A DNA stretch of 64,000 nt from positions 124,001 to 188,000 of the forward strand of contig NZ_KQ033920.1 in assembly GCF_000969825.1 (NCBI RefSeq). The letters are read 5' to 3'. Every line of letters begins with the position of its first letter. Positions within the stretch are counted from its first letter, which is position 1. The stretch is from Parabacteroides gordonii MS-1 = DSM 23371. Lineage in GTDB: Bacteria > Bacteroidota > Bacteroidia > Bacteroidales > Tannerellaceae. This document shows, piece by piece, positions 25,259 through 34,700 of the stretch. A program made the position numbers and the translations under genes. Below the pieces are notes generated by a model. It ran no database searches, was not told where the DNA came from, and was given only the letters and a program-made list of their open reading frames with translations.

Positions 25259-26425
25259 TTATTCCTGACTGGTCTTCGCTGTCAGCTGAAGCCAAAGGAA
25301 CAATGCTCCCGGAACCATAATAATTGCAGCCGATGCCAGCAATGCGACCTGCAACGAGTACATATCGTTCAGCCAACCGATGAACGGCGCGATGGCTGCA
25401 AACATCAACCGGATGATAAAGTTACGGATGGAGAGGACGGTAGCCCGCATCTCCGAAAACGTCATCTGGTTGATATATCCTTTTAATATAGGTGTGGCAA
25501 ACCCTCTGATCACATAGAATACCATCAGGATTGCCAGTCCGAAATAGGTCAGGTTGAAAGCCAGGGCGATATAACCGCCTGCCACGAAAGTAAGGATCAG
25601 TATCCCCATCTTCTTAGGCCCGAAGTAACTGTCTACCCGGTCTGAGTAAAGGGCGGCAATACCTACCGTCAGGTTCAGTACTGTCCAGATCACACCGAAC
25701 CACGAGGTCGGCGTTTTCATATACATCAGGTAAGGTTGCACGAACCAGGCCATCGTCAGTGTAGCAGCCCCGATAATCCCCGAAAACATAATGTTATAGC
25801 ATAACCGCCGGTTGGTGACAAGGGAGTATTTGATGATCCGCACGATCTCATTCACAGGGCTTTGTATCTTACTTTTTATCTTCAACTCCTGCAGGGCAAA
25901 GGCCGCTGGAATACCGCTGAAAGCAATGAGTGCCTGTGCATAGAACGGGTAACGCAGCGAATAAGCTGCCAGCAATCCACCGAAGATACCGGCAATGGCC
26001 TCCGCAAAATTCCCGATCATCGTGATCCGCCCCTCATACCGCAGGTAAAGGTTTTCCTTTTTATATTGTACGGTCGTATCGTACAGCAAAGCCGAGTCCG
26101 CCCCGTTCACCAGCGTCTGCCCCGTTCCCAACAGGATTTCCGCTATAACGAATGCTGCAAAAGTGGAAGTAAACGAATAGCAGAGATATCCGAAGAAGAA
26201 AAGAATACACCCCAGTATCAGGCATTTGCGCCGTCCCCACACATCCGCCAGATAACCCGAAGGTATCTCCAGCGCCACGGCGGCGATCGAATAAACGCTC
26301 TTCAATATAAATACATCCTGCAATCCCAGCCCGTGATCTTCATAGAAAAGCACGATGATAGGCATCACGAGGGTAAACCATTTGGATAGTTTAATAATGT
26401 ATAGTGCAAGTATGTTCCGTTTCAT
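25259..26425 (-). CDS. MFS transporter
   Basis: A 388-residue inner-membrane transporter with about twelve hydrophobic segments. The start is ATG 26425 (MKRNILALYIIKLSKWFTLV); a TTG start ten codons earlier is unlikely. The MFS loop motif between helices 2 and 3 reads GYLADVWGRRKCLILG. A further loop motif is seen in the second half near LYSDRVDSYFGPKKMG. The substrate cannot be predicted; close relatives are annotated only as MFS transporters or drug efflux pumps. It is convergent with the phosphoesterase gene across the 22 bp repeats and divergent from the propeller lipoprotein. Confidence 0.88.
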   Translation of the reverse strand: MKRNILALYIIKLSKWFTLVMPIIVLFYEDHGLGLQDVFILKSVYSIAAVALEIPSGYLADVWGRRKCLILGCILFFFGYLCYSFTSTFAAFVIAEILLGTGQTLVNGADSALLYDTTVQYKKENLYLRYEGRITMIGNFAEAIAGIFGGLLAAYSLRYPFYAQALIAFSGIPAAFALQELKIKSKIQSPVNEIVRIIKYSLVTNRRLCYNIMFSGIIGAATLTMAWFVQPYLMYMKTPTSWFGVIWTVLNLTVGIAALYSDRVDSYFGPKKMGILILTFVAGGYIALAFNLTYFGLAILMVFYVIRGFATPILKGYINQMTFSEMRATVLSIRNFIIRLMFAAIAPFIGWLNDMYSLQVALLASAAIIMVPGALFLWLQLTAKTSQE

Positions 26426-26575
26426 TAGGGAAGCCTTTATTATTTCGGCACACAAAGATACATAATTTGTTATAATATGTAGGTCGATAGGGGAAACGCC
26501 TTATCTGTATTTCTTCGCAGGCGTTAGTAGTCTTAGTATTACGAATGTACTGAAAGAATTACGAAATAATCGTAT

Positions 26576-26607
26576 TTTGCTTGTCTCTTTGAAATATAAT
26601 ACTTTTA
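26576..26607 (+). promoter_or_regulatory. Bacteroidota promoter for the propeller lipoprotein
   Basis: TTTG at 26576-26579, 20 bases, then TACTTTTA at 26600-26607, one base off TAnnTTTG. The start codon follows at 26640. Confidence 0.55.
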
Positions 26608-26639
26608 TTTGTACAATGTTGTATTAAATTTATAGGATT

Positions 26640-27821
26640 ATGAAGAAGATATGGTTATGTTTGGCAGTTGTGGCATTGTTGCCGGGGTTGAATGGATGTC
26701 GGGGGAAGGCCGGAAGTGAGGGGCCGTTGCCTGTTTTGGATTTTCGGGCGGATATTCCTAAAAAGGATGTTGCCTTGCAGGAATTGGGGAAAGTGCGTTA
26801 TTTCCGCTTGCAAACGCCTGAAAATGTCTTGTTGGGCGACCAGATGAAACTTGTACCCAGCGAAGCCGGCTTATTCTTTTTCGAACCTTCCACCGGTGAT
26901 GTGATAGGTTTCAATAAAAAGGGGGAGATGATCAGCCGGTTCAACCGTAAGGGGCAGGGTGGCGAAGAATATGCCAGGATACGCCATATCCTGTATGATG
27001 ACCAACGCCGGGAAGTCTTTTTGGATGGCTTCACGCAAATGCAGGTCTATGGACTGGACGGAAGTTACAAGAAATCCTTCAGCTTTCCGGACTCCTTGCA
27101 AATGGATGTAGTAGAATCACTGGATAAGAACACAATGGTCTTTCTGGATATGAAAGGTGTCCCGTTCGTGAAAGAAGGAGAGACCGCCGACCTGGGTGAG
27201 CGGCAGGAATCGAGCAATCGACCTTATGTCCTGATGGATAAGGAGACGGGAAAGAAGATCGAACGCCTGCCTATCGTCTCCGACAATCGTTACCGCAGTA
27301 TGATCATAACCACTCGCGACGGACGTCCTTTTGTCCTGCTTAACCGTATGAGGAACCTCTTGTCCTGCAACGGCGGAGGCTGCCTGATCAGCGAACCGGC
27401 AGCCGATACGTTATATCAGTTGTCATCTGACCGTCAGTTGAAACCTGTCTTTTCCAAACTGCCGCTATCGACTGGAAAAGAGGGGAAGATAGCTTGCGAG
27501 ATCCGGGCATTGACTCCGAATCAAATGCTTGTCAACGCCGTCTTTCTGAAAGATGAAGGTGAAATGAAACTGCGTAATGAGCTTTATTTATATAATGTGG
27601 CGGAAAACGCATTCTCACAGGTCAAACTGACAAATAAAGACTGGCAGAACGGCGACATGATGAACTTTGTCTTCAATAATAACAAGCTCTATTATACCTT
27701 ATATCCTTTTACCCTGTTGGAAGCAATGGAAAAGAACGAACTGGATGGAGAGTTGCTGGAGATAACCAAAACATTGGACGAAGACGATAATCTGATCCTT
27801 ATGGAAGTAAGTCTCGATTGA
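26640..27821 (+). CDS. Six-bladed beta-propeller lipoprotein
   Basis: A 393-residue exported lipoprotein; the lipobox is PGLNGC with C20 lipidated. The body has the repeated strand pattern of the six-bladed propeller lipoproteins common in Bacteroidales: LGKVRYFRLQTPENVLLGDQ, GDVIGFNKKGEMISRFNRKG, QGGEEYARIRHILYDDQRRE and QMQVYGLDGSYKKSFSFPD. These proteins are surface or periplasmic and often sit in nutrient-uptake loci, but their ligand is unknown. It is a single-gene unit with its own promoter, ending about 90 bases before paaK. Confidence 0.82.
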   Translation: MKKIWLCLAVVALLPGLNGCRGKAGSEGPLPVLDFRADIPKKDVALQELGKVRYFRLQTPENVLLGDQMKLVPSEAGLFFFEPSTGDVIGFNKKGEMISRFNRKGQGGEEYARIRHILYDDQRREVFLDGFTQMQVYGLDGSYKKSFSFPDSLQMDVVESLDKNTMVFLDMKGVPFVKEGETADLGERQESSNRPYVLMDKETGKKIERLPIVSDNRYRSMIITTRDGRPFVLLNRMRNLLSCNGGGCLISEPAADTLYQLSSDRQLKPVFSKLPLSTGKEGKIACEIRALTPNQMLVNAVFLKDEGEMKLRNELYLYNVAENAFSQVKLTNKDWQNGDMMNFVFNNNKLYYTLYPFTLLEAMEKNELDGELLEITKTLDEDDNLILMEVSLD

Positions 27822-27838
27822 TTTGACAGTATTATTTA

Positions 27839-27868
27839 TTGCCAGTTAGTAAAAAAGTTCTTACTTTG
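27839..27868 (+). promoter_or_regulatory. Candidate promoter for the paaK operon
   Basis: TTG at 27839-27841, 19 bases, then TTACTTTG at 27861-27868, one base off TAnnTTTG. The start codon follows at 27915. Confidence 0.45.
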
Positions 27869-27914
27869 CGACAGATTTAGACTACTAACATTTAAAAGAT
27901 AACAAACTGATACC

Positions 27915-29216
27915 ATGATTTGGAATGAGACTATTGAATGTATGGACCGCGAAGAAATGCGGAAATTACAGAGTATCCGGTTGAAACGGGTTGTAGAACA
28001 CGTTTATCATAATACCCCCTTTTATCGTAAGAAAATGCAGGAAATGGGTATTACCCCGGATGATATTCAATCTATTGAAGATATATCCAAGTTGCCGTTT
28101 ACGGTAAAACAGGATTTAAGAGATAATTACCCGTTCGGGCTGATGGCCGTGCCGATGTCCGAGATCGTTCGTTTACATGCCTCTTCTGGTACGACCGGGA
28201 AACCGATCGTGGTGGGATATACCCGTAAAGACCTGTCTATCTGGTCGGAAGTGGTGGCACGATGCCTGACGGCTTATGGTATTACGAAAGACGACTCCGT
28301 GCAGGTGTCTTACGGCTACGGTTTGTTTACCGGTGGCCTGGGCGCACACGGAGGAGTGGAGAATATAGGCGGTACCGTGATCCCGATGAGTAGCGGTAAC
28401 ACGCAGAAACAGATCCAGTTGATGCACGACTTCGGGGCAAAGGGCTTGGCTTGTACGCCTTCGTATGCCTTGTACCTGGCCGAAACGATCCACAGTTCGG
28501 GTATTCCCCTGGAAGAATTCCAACTGAGGGTAGGAGCCTTCGGAGCGGAACCTTGGACGGAAAACATGCGTAAGGAACTGGAGCAGAAACTGAACATTAA
28601 GGCATACGATATCTATGGCCTGACAGAAATATGCGGCCCCGGTGTCGGTGGCGAATGCCAGTGCCAGAACGGTACGCACCTTTGGGAAGACCATTTCTTC
28701 CCCGAGATCGTCGATCCGGTAACCTTGCAACCGGTTGAGCCGGGCGAACAAGGTGAGCTGGTATTCACTACTCTGACCAAGGAGGGTATGCCGATGATCC
28801 GTTACCGTACGCGCGACCTGACGCACCTGATCTATGAAAAGTGCGAATGCGGCCGTACCGCTGTCCGTATGGGACGTATCCTCGGCCGTAGCGACGATAT
28901 GATGATCATCCGTGGTGTTAACGTATTCCCGTCGCAGGTGGAATCTGTCTTGCTGGAAATGCCGGAATTCGAACCGCATTACCTGATCGTGGTAGACCGT
29001 GTGAACAACACCGATACCTTCCAGATCCAGGTGGAAGTACGTCCGGACTATTATTCGGACGAAATGAACAAAATGATCGCGCTGAAGAAGAAGATCGCCG
29101 CCCGCATGCAGAGCGTGATCGGTATTCAGCCTGATATAAAGATTGTGGAACCGCGCAGCCTCGAACGCAGTCAGGGCAAGGCTAAACACGTGATCGACAA
29201 TCGTAAGTTAGTTTAA
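27915..29216 (+). CDS. paaK: Phenylacetate-CoA ligase
   Basis: A 433-residue adenylate-forming enzyme that joins phenylacetate (or a similar aryl acid) to coenzyme A with ATP. The phosphate-binding loop is SSGTTGKP at 90-97. Other family motifs are YDIYGLTEICGPGVGGECQC, TREGMP-like TLTKEGMPMIRYRTRDLT, and the hinge and C-terminal lid GRSDDMMIIRGVNVFPSQVE. A cysteine-rich stretch (CECGRT) matches the family. In gut Bacteroidales this enzyme usually occurs with an ACT-domain protein and 2-oxoacid oxidoreductase genes; only the ACT partner is here, 20 bases downstream. It may activate aromatic acids from amino-acid fermentation. Confidence 0.93.
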   Translation: MIWNETIECMDREEMRKLQSIRLKRVVEHVYHNTPFYRKKMQEMGITPDDIQSIEDISKLPFTVKQDLRDNYPFGLMAVPMSEIVRLHASSGTTGKPIVVGYTRKDLSIWSEVVARCLTAYGITKDDSVQVSYGYGLFTGGLGAHGGVENIGGTVIPMSSGNTQKQIQLMHDFGAKGLACTPSYALYLAETIHSSGIPLEEFQLRVGAFGAEPWTENMRKELEQKLNIKAYDIYGLTEICGPGVGGECQCQNGTHLWEDHFFPEIVDPVTLQPVEPGEQGELVFTTLTKEGMPMIRYRTRDLTHLIYEKCECGRTAVRMGRILGRSDDMMIIRGVNVFPSQVESVLLEMPEFEPHYLIVVDRVNNTDTFQIQVEVRPDYYSDEMNKMIALKKKIAARMQSVIGIQPDIKIVEPRSLERSQGKAKHVIDNRKLV

Positions 29217-29236
29217 ACCTAAAAAAATAAAGTGCT

Positions 29237-29662
29237 ATGTTAATTAAACAGTTATCTATCTTTCTTGAAAACAAGAAAGGCCGTTTTACGGAAGTGGCAA
29301 AGATTTTGGGTGAGGCAGGAGTGAACATGTCGGCCTTTACGGTGGCAGAGAATTCCGATTTCGGTATCCTGCGTCTGATCGTATCAGATACGGAAAAAGC
29401 AATTCAGGTACTTCGCGAAAAATTATATGCAGTGAGTGTGGCGGATGTCGTATGCCTGCATTGCCCCAACCAGCCGGGAGCATTGGCTAAGGCAATGGAG
29501 ATCATCACTTCAGCCGGTATATTTGTTGAATATATGTATGCATTCTCGCAGGGAGAGGCCGCTAATGTGATCATCCGCCCCGACAATGTGGAGAAGTGTG
29601 CGGAGGTTCTGAAAGCCAACAAACTGGAGCTTATTGCTGCCAGCGATTTATATAAGTTGTAA
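29237..29662 (+). CDS. Tandem ACT-domain amino-acid-binding protein
   Basis: A 141-residue soluble protein made of two ACT domains. The first is at about 1-70 (LIKQLSIFLENKKGRFTEVA, ILGEAGVNMSAFTVAENSDF). The second is at about 72-141 (ADVVCLHCPNQPGALAKAME, IITSAGIFVEYMYAFSQGEA). ACT domains bind amino acids and regulate metabolism. It lies 20 bases after paaK, the standard pairing in this phylum, and probably senses an aromatic or branched amino acid linked to that pathway (inference). Confidence 0.9.
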   Translation: MLIKQLSIFLENKKGRFTEVAKILGEAGVNMSAFTVAENSDFGILRLIVSDTEKAIQVLREKLYAVSVADVVCLHCPNQPGALAKAMEIITSAGIFVEYMYAFSQGEAANVIIRPDNVEKCAEVLKANKLELIAASDLYKL

Positions 29663-29703
29663 ATATTAACGTTATGCGCTTCGTTATTTTGCAATAAAAA
29701 ATG

Positions 29704-29711
29704 TAACTTTG
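29704..29711 (+). promoter_or_regulatory. -7 box for bamD
   Basis: TAACTTTG is a perfect TAnnTTTG 19 bases before the start codon. A TTCG 20 bases upstream is a weak -33 element. Confidence 0.55.
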
Positions 29712-29729
29712 CGCGCTAAAAGTATGTGA

Positions 29730-30542
29730 ATGAAAAAGGTTGTATTTTTATTGATGATGATTACGGTCTTGTTATCCTCTTGCGGGGAATATAACAAGAT
29801 ATTGAAAAGTACGGACTATGAGTTGAAGTATTCGTATGCAAAGAAGTATTTCAATGCAAAGCAATACAACAAGTCCGCTACCCTGCTGGATGAACTGGTT
29901 ACAATCTTTAAAGGAACTGCTTATGCCGAAGAATCCCTGTACCTGCTGGCCCAGAGCTATTACGGACAGAAAGATTATCAGACGGCTTCGCAATACTTTA
30001 ATACGTATTACACCACCTATCCGAAAGGCGAGTACACGGAGTTGTCACGCTATTATTCGGGATATGGTTTGTATCTGGACTCTCCCGATCCGCGGTTAGA
30101 CCAGACACAGACGTATGAAGCGATCAACCAGCTACAGCTCTACCTGGAGTATTATCCGCAGAGCGAACGGGCTGCCGAAGCACAGAAGATCATGTTCGAA
30201 TTGCAGGAAAAGCTGGCCTACAAGGAGTTATTAGCAGTCAGACTGTATTTTAACCTGGGTAATTATATGCGCGATAACAACTTTTTATCTGCTGTAATTA
30301 CTGCTGAGAATGCATTGAAGAACTATCCTTACTCTAAATACAGAGAAGAATTCATGTTCTATATATTGCGTGCGAAGTACGAACAGGCTGTGTTAAGTGT
30401 GGAAGAAAAGTTGCAGGGTCGTTATCGTGAGGTGGTAGACGAATACTACACCTACATGAACGAATATCCGGAAGGCAAATACGTAAAACAGGCACAGAAG
30501 TTCTACGATTATGCCAGCAAAAGAATTACAGATGTGTATTAA
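29730..30542 (+). CDS. bamD: Outer-membrane protein assembly factor BamD
   Basis: A 270-residue lipoprotein of the BAM complex, which inserts beta-barrel proteins into the outer membrane. The lipobox LLSSC places the lipid on C18. TPR-like repeats follow: YAKKYFNAKQYNKSATLLDE, AEESLYLLAQSYYGQKDYQT, ASQYFNTYYTTYPKGEYTEL, and a later AVITAENALKNYPYSKYREE. It is followed after 26 bases by the omega-like RNA polymerase gene, an order I know from Bacteroides relatives. It has its own promoter and is essential in related bacteria. Confidence 0.93.
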   Translation: MKKVVFLLMMITVLLSSCGEYNKILKSTDYELKYSYAKKYFNAKQYNKSATLLDELVTIFKGTAYAEESLYLLAQSYYGQKDYQTASQYFNTYYTTYPKGEYTELSRYYSGYGLYLDSPDPRLDQTQTYEAINQLQLYLEYYPQSERAAEAQKIMFELQEKLAYKELLAVRLYFNLGNYMRDNNFLSAVITAENALKNYPYSKYREEFMFYILRAKYEQAVLSVEEKLQGRYREVVDEYYTYMNEYPEGKYVKQAQKFYDYASKRITDVY

Positions 30543-30568
30543 CGATATTATTTAATCAATAAAGTAAA

Positions 30569-30901
30569 ATGGATTACAGAAAGTCTAACGCCCCTTCGAA
30601 TACGGTTACCCGTGACATGATGAAGTTATCGTCCGACACGGGAAATGTGTATGAAACAGTAATGATCATTGGTAAACGGGCTAACCAGATTGGTGTTGAA
30701 ATGAAGCAAGACCTGGAAAAGAAACTTCAGGAGTTTGCTTCTTATAACGATAACCTGGAAGAAGTTTTCGAAAACAGAGAGCAGATCGAGATCTCCCGTT
30801 ATTATGAAAAACTTCCGAAGCCGACATTGATCGCTGCTCAGGAGTATGAAGAAGGTAAGGTTTATTATAAGAACCCTGCTAAGGAAAAGAATAATTTCTA
30901 A
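30569..30901 (+). CDS. rpoZ: RNA polymerase omega-like subunit
   Basis: A 110-residue protein with the Bacteroidota form of the omega fold: NTVTRDMMKLSSDTGNVYET, VMIIGKRANQIGVEMKQDLE, KKLQEFASYNDNLEEVFENR. Omega helps fold and stabilise the beta-prime subunit of RNA polymerase. The RANQI stretch corresponds to the conserved RARQI motif of omega. It follows bamD by 26 bases and precedes a DUF4293 gene, the order expected for this phylum. A hairpin terminator follows at 30926-30954. Confidence 0.88.
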   Translation: MDYRKSNAPSNTVTRDMMKLSSDTGNVYETVMIIGKRANQIGVEMKQDLEKKLQEFASYNDNLEEVFENREQIEISRYYEKLPKPTLIAAQEYEEGKVYYKNPAKEKNNF

Positions 30902-30925
30902 GAAGAAATATTGTTTAAAACATGA

Positions 30926-30954
30926 AAAGGCTGACCCTGATAGAGTCGGCCTTT
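30926..30954 (+). terminator. Hairpin after the omega-like gene
   Basis: AAAGGCTGAC (30926-30935) pairs with GTCGGCCTTT (30945-30954), ten pairs with one G-T wobble and a 9-base loop. It is followed by CCATTT, so termination is probably partial, leaving some read-through into the DUF4293 gene. Confidence 0.65.
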
Positions 30955-30977
30955 CCATTTAAAACGAACTAATAACC

Positions 30978-31439
30978 ATGTTACAAAGAATACAGACAGT
31001 TTACTTACTTATCATCGTGGCCTTGATGGTCGCTACGTTATTTTTACCGTTGGCCATGTTTCAGGCTGGCGACCAGTTTTACTCTTTCGATGCGACAGGC
31101 ATCAGCACCATCGCTGCAACGCCCGAGCTGGTCTATCCGACCTGGGGACTTTTTGCCCTGACGGCTGTGATCTCTATCCTGGCATTGGTTACCATCTTCC
31201 TGTTTAAGAAACGTATGTTGCAGATCCGCCTTTGTATCTTTAACGGGATACTGATGCTGGGTTTCTACGGCCTTTTCGCTTTCTTCGTATGGGTATTGAA
31301 AGACCAGTTGAACGATGCCGCACTGAGTGTGAAGATCGCCCTCTCTTTCCCGCTGATCAGCTTGATCCTGGATTATCTGGCCATCCGTAATATCGGAGCC
31401 GACGAAGCATTGGTGCGTTCGCTGGATCGTTTGAGATAA
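30978..31439 (+). CDS. DUF4293 membrane protein
   Basis: A 153-residue inner-membrane protein with four hydrophobic segments: about 5-30 (TVYLLIIVALMVATLFLPLA), 55-75, 85-108 (RLCIFNGILMLGFYGLFAFF) and 115-140. The opening MLQRIQTVYLLIIVALM and the C-terminal LAIRNIGADEALVRSLDRLR are hallmarks of the DUF4293 family, found beside rpoZ and bamD throughout Bacteroidales. Function unknown. Confidence 0.9.
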   Translation: MLQRIQTVYLLIIVALMVATLFLPLAMFQAGDQFYSFDATGISTIAATPELVYPTWGLFALTAVISILALVTIFLFKKRMLQIRLCIFNGILMLGFYGLFAFFVWVLKDQLNDAALSVKIALSFPLISLILDYLAIRNIGADEALVRSLDRLR

Positions 31440-31794
31440 GATAAGAGATATTGTCCGTAGCGGACAGAAAAAGTTATATATAAGCGCAGTCATGTAGTAA
31501 ATACATGGTTGCGCTTTTTTATTTGTTAACCTAGTCCGGATTTAACCGTAAACACTCCAAATATATCCTGTACCTCTGTCTAACGCTTGTTGTTCAGTCG
31601 ATTTAATAAATAACGAAAATACTTTAGACGATTTCAAACATTTAATGCCCCTCGTATTAGTTCTTTTGCTGTGTGAAATAAACAAAAAATTGCCTATGAT
31701 TTAAAAACGAAAACAAGCGTTGAACAAAAGGGAAAACCACCCTTTAAATTAAAAGAGAGAAAAGTTACCTAGAAGAAAAAAACTTAAAGAAAAA
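31440..31794. other. Intergenic region before SusC 3
   Basis: Holds a small dyad (TGTCCG 31452-31457 with CGGACA 31461-31466), a strong terminator at 31482-31520, and the leader of SusC 3. A 10-base inverted repeat at 31582/31712 was judged not significant. No promoter match I would defend was found for SusC 3. Confidence 0.5.
31482..31520 (+). terminator. Intrinsic terminator of the bamD-rpoZ-DUF4293 unit
   Basis: AAGCGCA (31482-31488) pairs with TGCGCTT (31510-31516), and CATGTA (31491-31496) with TACATG (31502-31507), with a GT/GT internal loop. A run of T follows to 31520. Confidence 0.85.
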
Positions 31795-34700
31795 ATGACA
31801 TTAAACATGAATAGAGAGAATTTCCGGGGAATGAAAAACTGGAATGTGGCCTTCGCCCTTCTTTTTTTATTCTCTGCCGCTCCATCGAAAGCGGACACAG
31901 GAAAAGGTTCGATTGCCTTGAATCCTACTATTAAAGAAAGTGCCGGCATGCCGGTCAGCCAACAAAGTGAACGTATCATTAAAGGTGTTGTAAAAGATGC
32001 TACAGGTGAAACGGTGATTGGAGCCAACGTTTCTGTTGTTGGTTCAACTAATGGTACAGTAACCGATATAGACGGCAACTTCTCATTGAAAGTACCGGCA
32101 GGGGCTACCCTGAAAATATCCTTTATCGGTTATAAAGATGTAAACGTAAAAGTCACCAACCAACAATCGCTGAATATCGTTCTGGAAGACGATTCACAAG
32201 CATTGGACGAAGTGGTAGTCGTTGGTTTCGGTTCACAGAAAAGAGTGAACTTAACCGGAGCTGTAAGTACAGTAAAGGCAGAAGCACTCGAAGCACGTCC
32301 TGTAACCAATGTTAGCCAAGCATTACAGGGTGTTGTACCGGGTTTGAACTTTAGTGTGCCCATTGGCGGTGGAGAGTTAGATAATAATATGAAGTTCAAT
32401 ATCCGTGGTGTCGGATCAATCGGCTCTGGTTCAAAAGCCGAACCGTTAGTATTGATTGATGGTATGGAGGGGGATATGAATGCTCTTAACCCTCAGGATA
32501 TTGAAAACATATCAGTATTGAAGGATGCGGCGGCTTCATCTATTTACGGGTCGCGTGCTCCGTTCGGTGTTATCTTGATTACAACTAAGTCTGGTAAAGA
32601 AGGACGTGTAAGTGTAAATTACAATAATAATATCCGTTTTTCCGATCCGACTAAGGTTCCTAATATGATGAACTCTTATGACTTTGCCCGATATTTTAAT
32701 GAAGCATCCGGTAATGGCGGTGGTAGCGGTATATTCGGACAGGAAGTAATGGATCGTATTATCGCTTACCAAAAGGGAGAAATTACAGATGGAACTGTTG
32801 CTAATAACAGTGGTAACTGGCAGGAATATGGCGGTGCTAATGCCAATACAGACTGGTTTCAGGAACATTATCGCCATTGGACTCCTTCCCATGAACATAA
32901 TATTAGTGTAAATGGCGGTTCTGAGAAAATTAAATACATGTTGTCTGGCAACTTTATGGATGAACGTGGTTTGTTGAAACATTCGGATGATAGTTTTAAG
33001 CGCTATTCAATGAATGCTAAAATCAATGCTACACTGACAAAGTTCTTGACTGTGAATTACACTTCACGTTGGATCCGTAACGATTATGACAAATCCTATT
33101 ATCAGAACGGATTATTCTTCCATAATCTGGCTCGTCGCTGGCCGAGTATTCCAGTGACTGATCCGAATGGACACTATATGGAAGGTAGTGAAATTATCCA
33201 GTTGGAAGATGGCGGTCGAGACAAGACGCAAAAGGACGATTTCACTCAGCAACTTCAGATGATAATAGAGCCTGTCAAAAACTGGCGTATTACGGTAGAA
33301 GGAAACATGAAGACGGTCGAAACATTCAGAAATTATAATGTTCCTTTGGTTTACAGGTATAACGATAGAAATGAACCTGTTCCTATGAAATTTGACGAAG
33401 GCCATTATGCAGGTGTTACCGAAGCTTATGAATCAGCAAACAAACGTAATTTTTATACGGTCAATGCGTTTACCGATTATACTTACGAAACAAAAAGCGG
33501 TCATTATATTAAAGGTATGGTTGGTTTTAACTCAGAGTTAAATCGTTACAGAGGCATTTCTGCCTCACGAAAAGGTTTGATTACGGGTGATGTTCCTTCT
33601 TTGCCGACAGCTGTAGACGATATGCAGAATAACGGTGAAATAAATGAATGGGCTACTGCTGGTTTCTTCGGACGTATCAACTACAACTATAAGGAACGCT
33701 ATTTGGCTGAAGTGAATTTGCGTTACGACGGAACTTCCCGCTTTATCGGCGACCAGCGCTGGGGAGTTTTCCCTTCGTTCTCTTTAGGTTGGAATGTTGC
33801 CAAAGAAGATTTCTGGGGTGATTTGAACCAATATGTAAGTACATTGAAGCTGAGAGGATCCTGGGGTGAATTAGGTAATCAGAATACTACCAGTTTGTAT
33901 CCTTTCTATCCGAATATGGACATCAAAACCAAAGACGGAGAATGGTTGGTGAACGGACAAAAACCGACAACAGCTGTCATGCCGGGTATGGTCAGTGATA
34001 TGTTGACCTGGGAACGGGTTCGTTCGTGGAACGTTGGCGTCGATTTTGGTGCATTAAATAATCGTTTGACCGGATCGTTTGATTACTTCAACCGTAAAAC
34101 ACTCGATATGGTAGGTCCGGCTCCTGAACTTCCTGTTATTCTAGGAGCTGATGTTCCTAAGATCAATAATGCAGATATGGAATCTTACGGTTTTGAACTG
34201 GAAGTATCCTGGAGAGATCGCATTGGTAATGTAAATTACGGTATCAAGGGTGTATTATCGGATGCTCGCCAGAAAGTGACACGTTATCCGAATGCAACAG
34301 ACGATTTTTCTAACTGGTATGCCGGAAAGATGAGTGGTGAAATTTGGGGATATACCACTATTGGTATTGCTAAATCACAGCAGGAAATGGATGCCTATCT
34401 GGCTACTTTACCTAATGGCGGACAAGATGCGATAGGATCCGGTTGGGGAGCTGGTGATATTATGTATGCCGACTTGAATGGCGATGGAAAGATTGATGGT
34501 GGTGCTGGTTTGCTGTCAGACAGCGGTGATAAGTCCATTATCGGAAATAGTACACCTCGTTATAATTATGGTATTACATTGGATGCAGAATGGAAAGGTA
34601 TAGATATCAGCATGTTTTTCCAGGGCATAGGCAAACGTGAAGTGGAAGTGGGTGGTCCTTATTTCTGGGGAGCTGTAAGTAATGAATGGCAGTCTGCCGG

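Noticed and set aside
27855-27868. Third copy of the inverton core (GTTCTTAC)
   Set aside because: It matches only the first eight bases and has no inverted partner nearby; it overlaps the paaK promoter.
31582-31721. Third inverton before SusC 3
   Set aside because: The inverted repeat is only 10 bp (AACGCTTGTT at 31582, AACAAGCGTT at 31712), lacks the shared 13 bp core and encloses no clear promoter.
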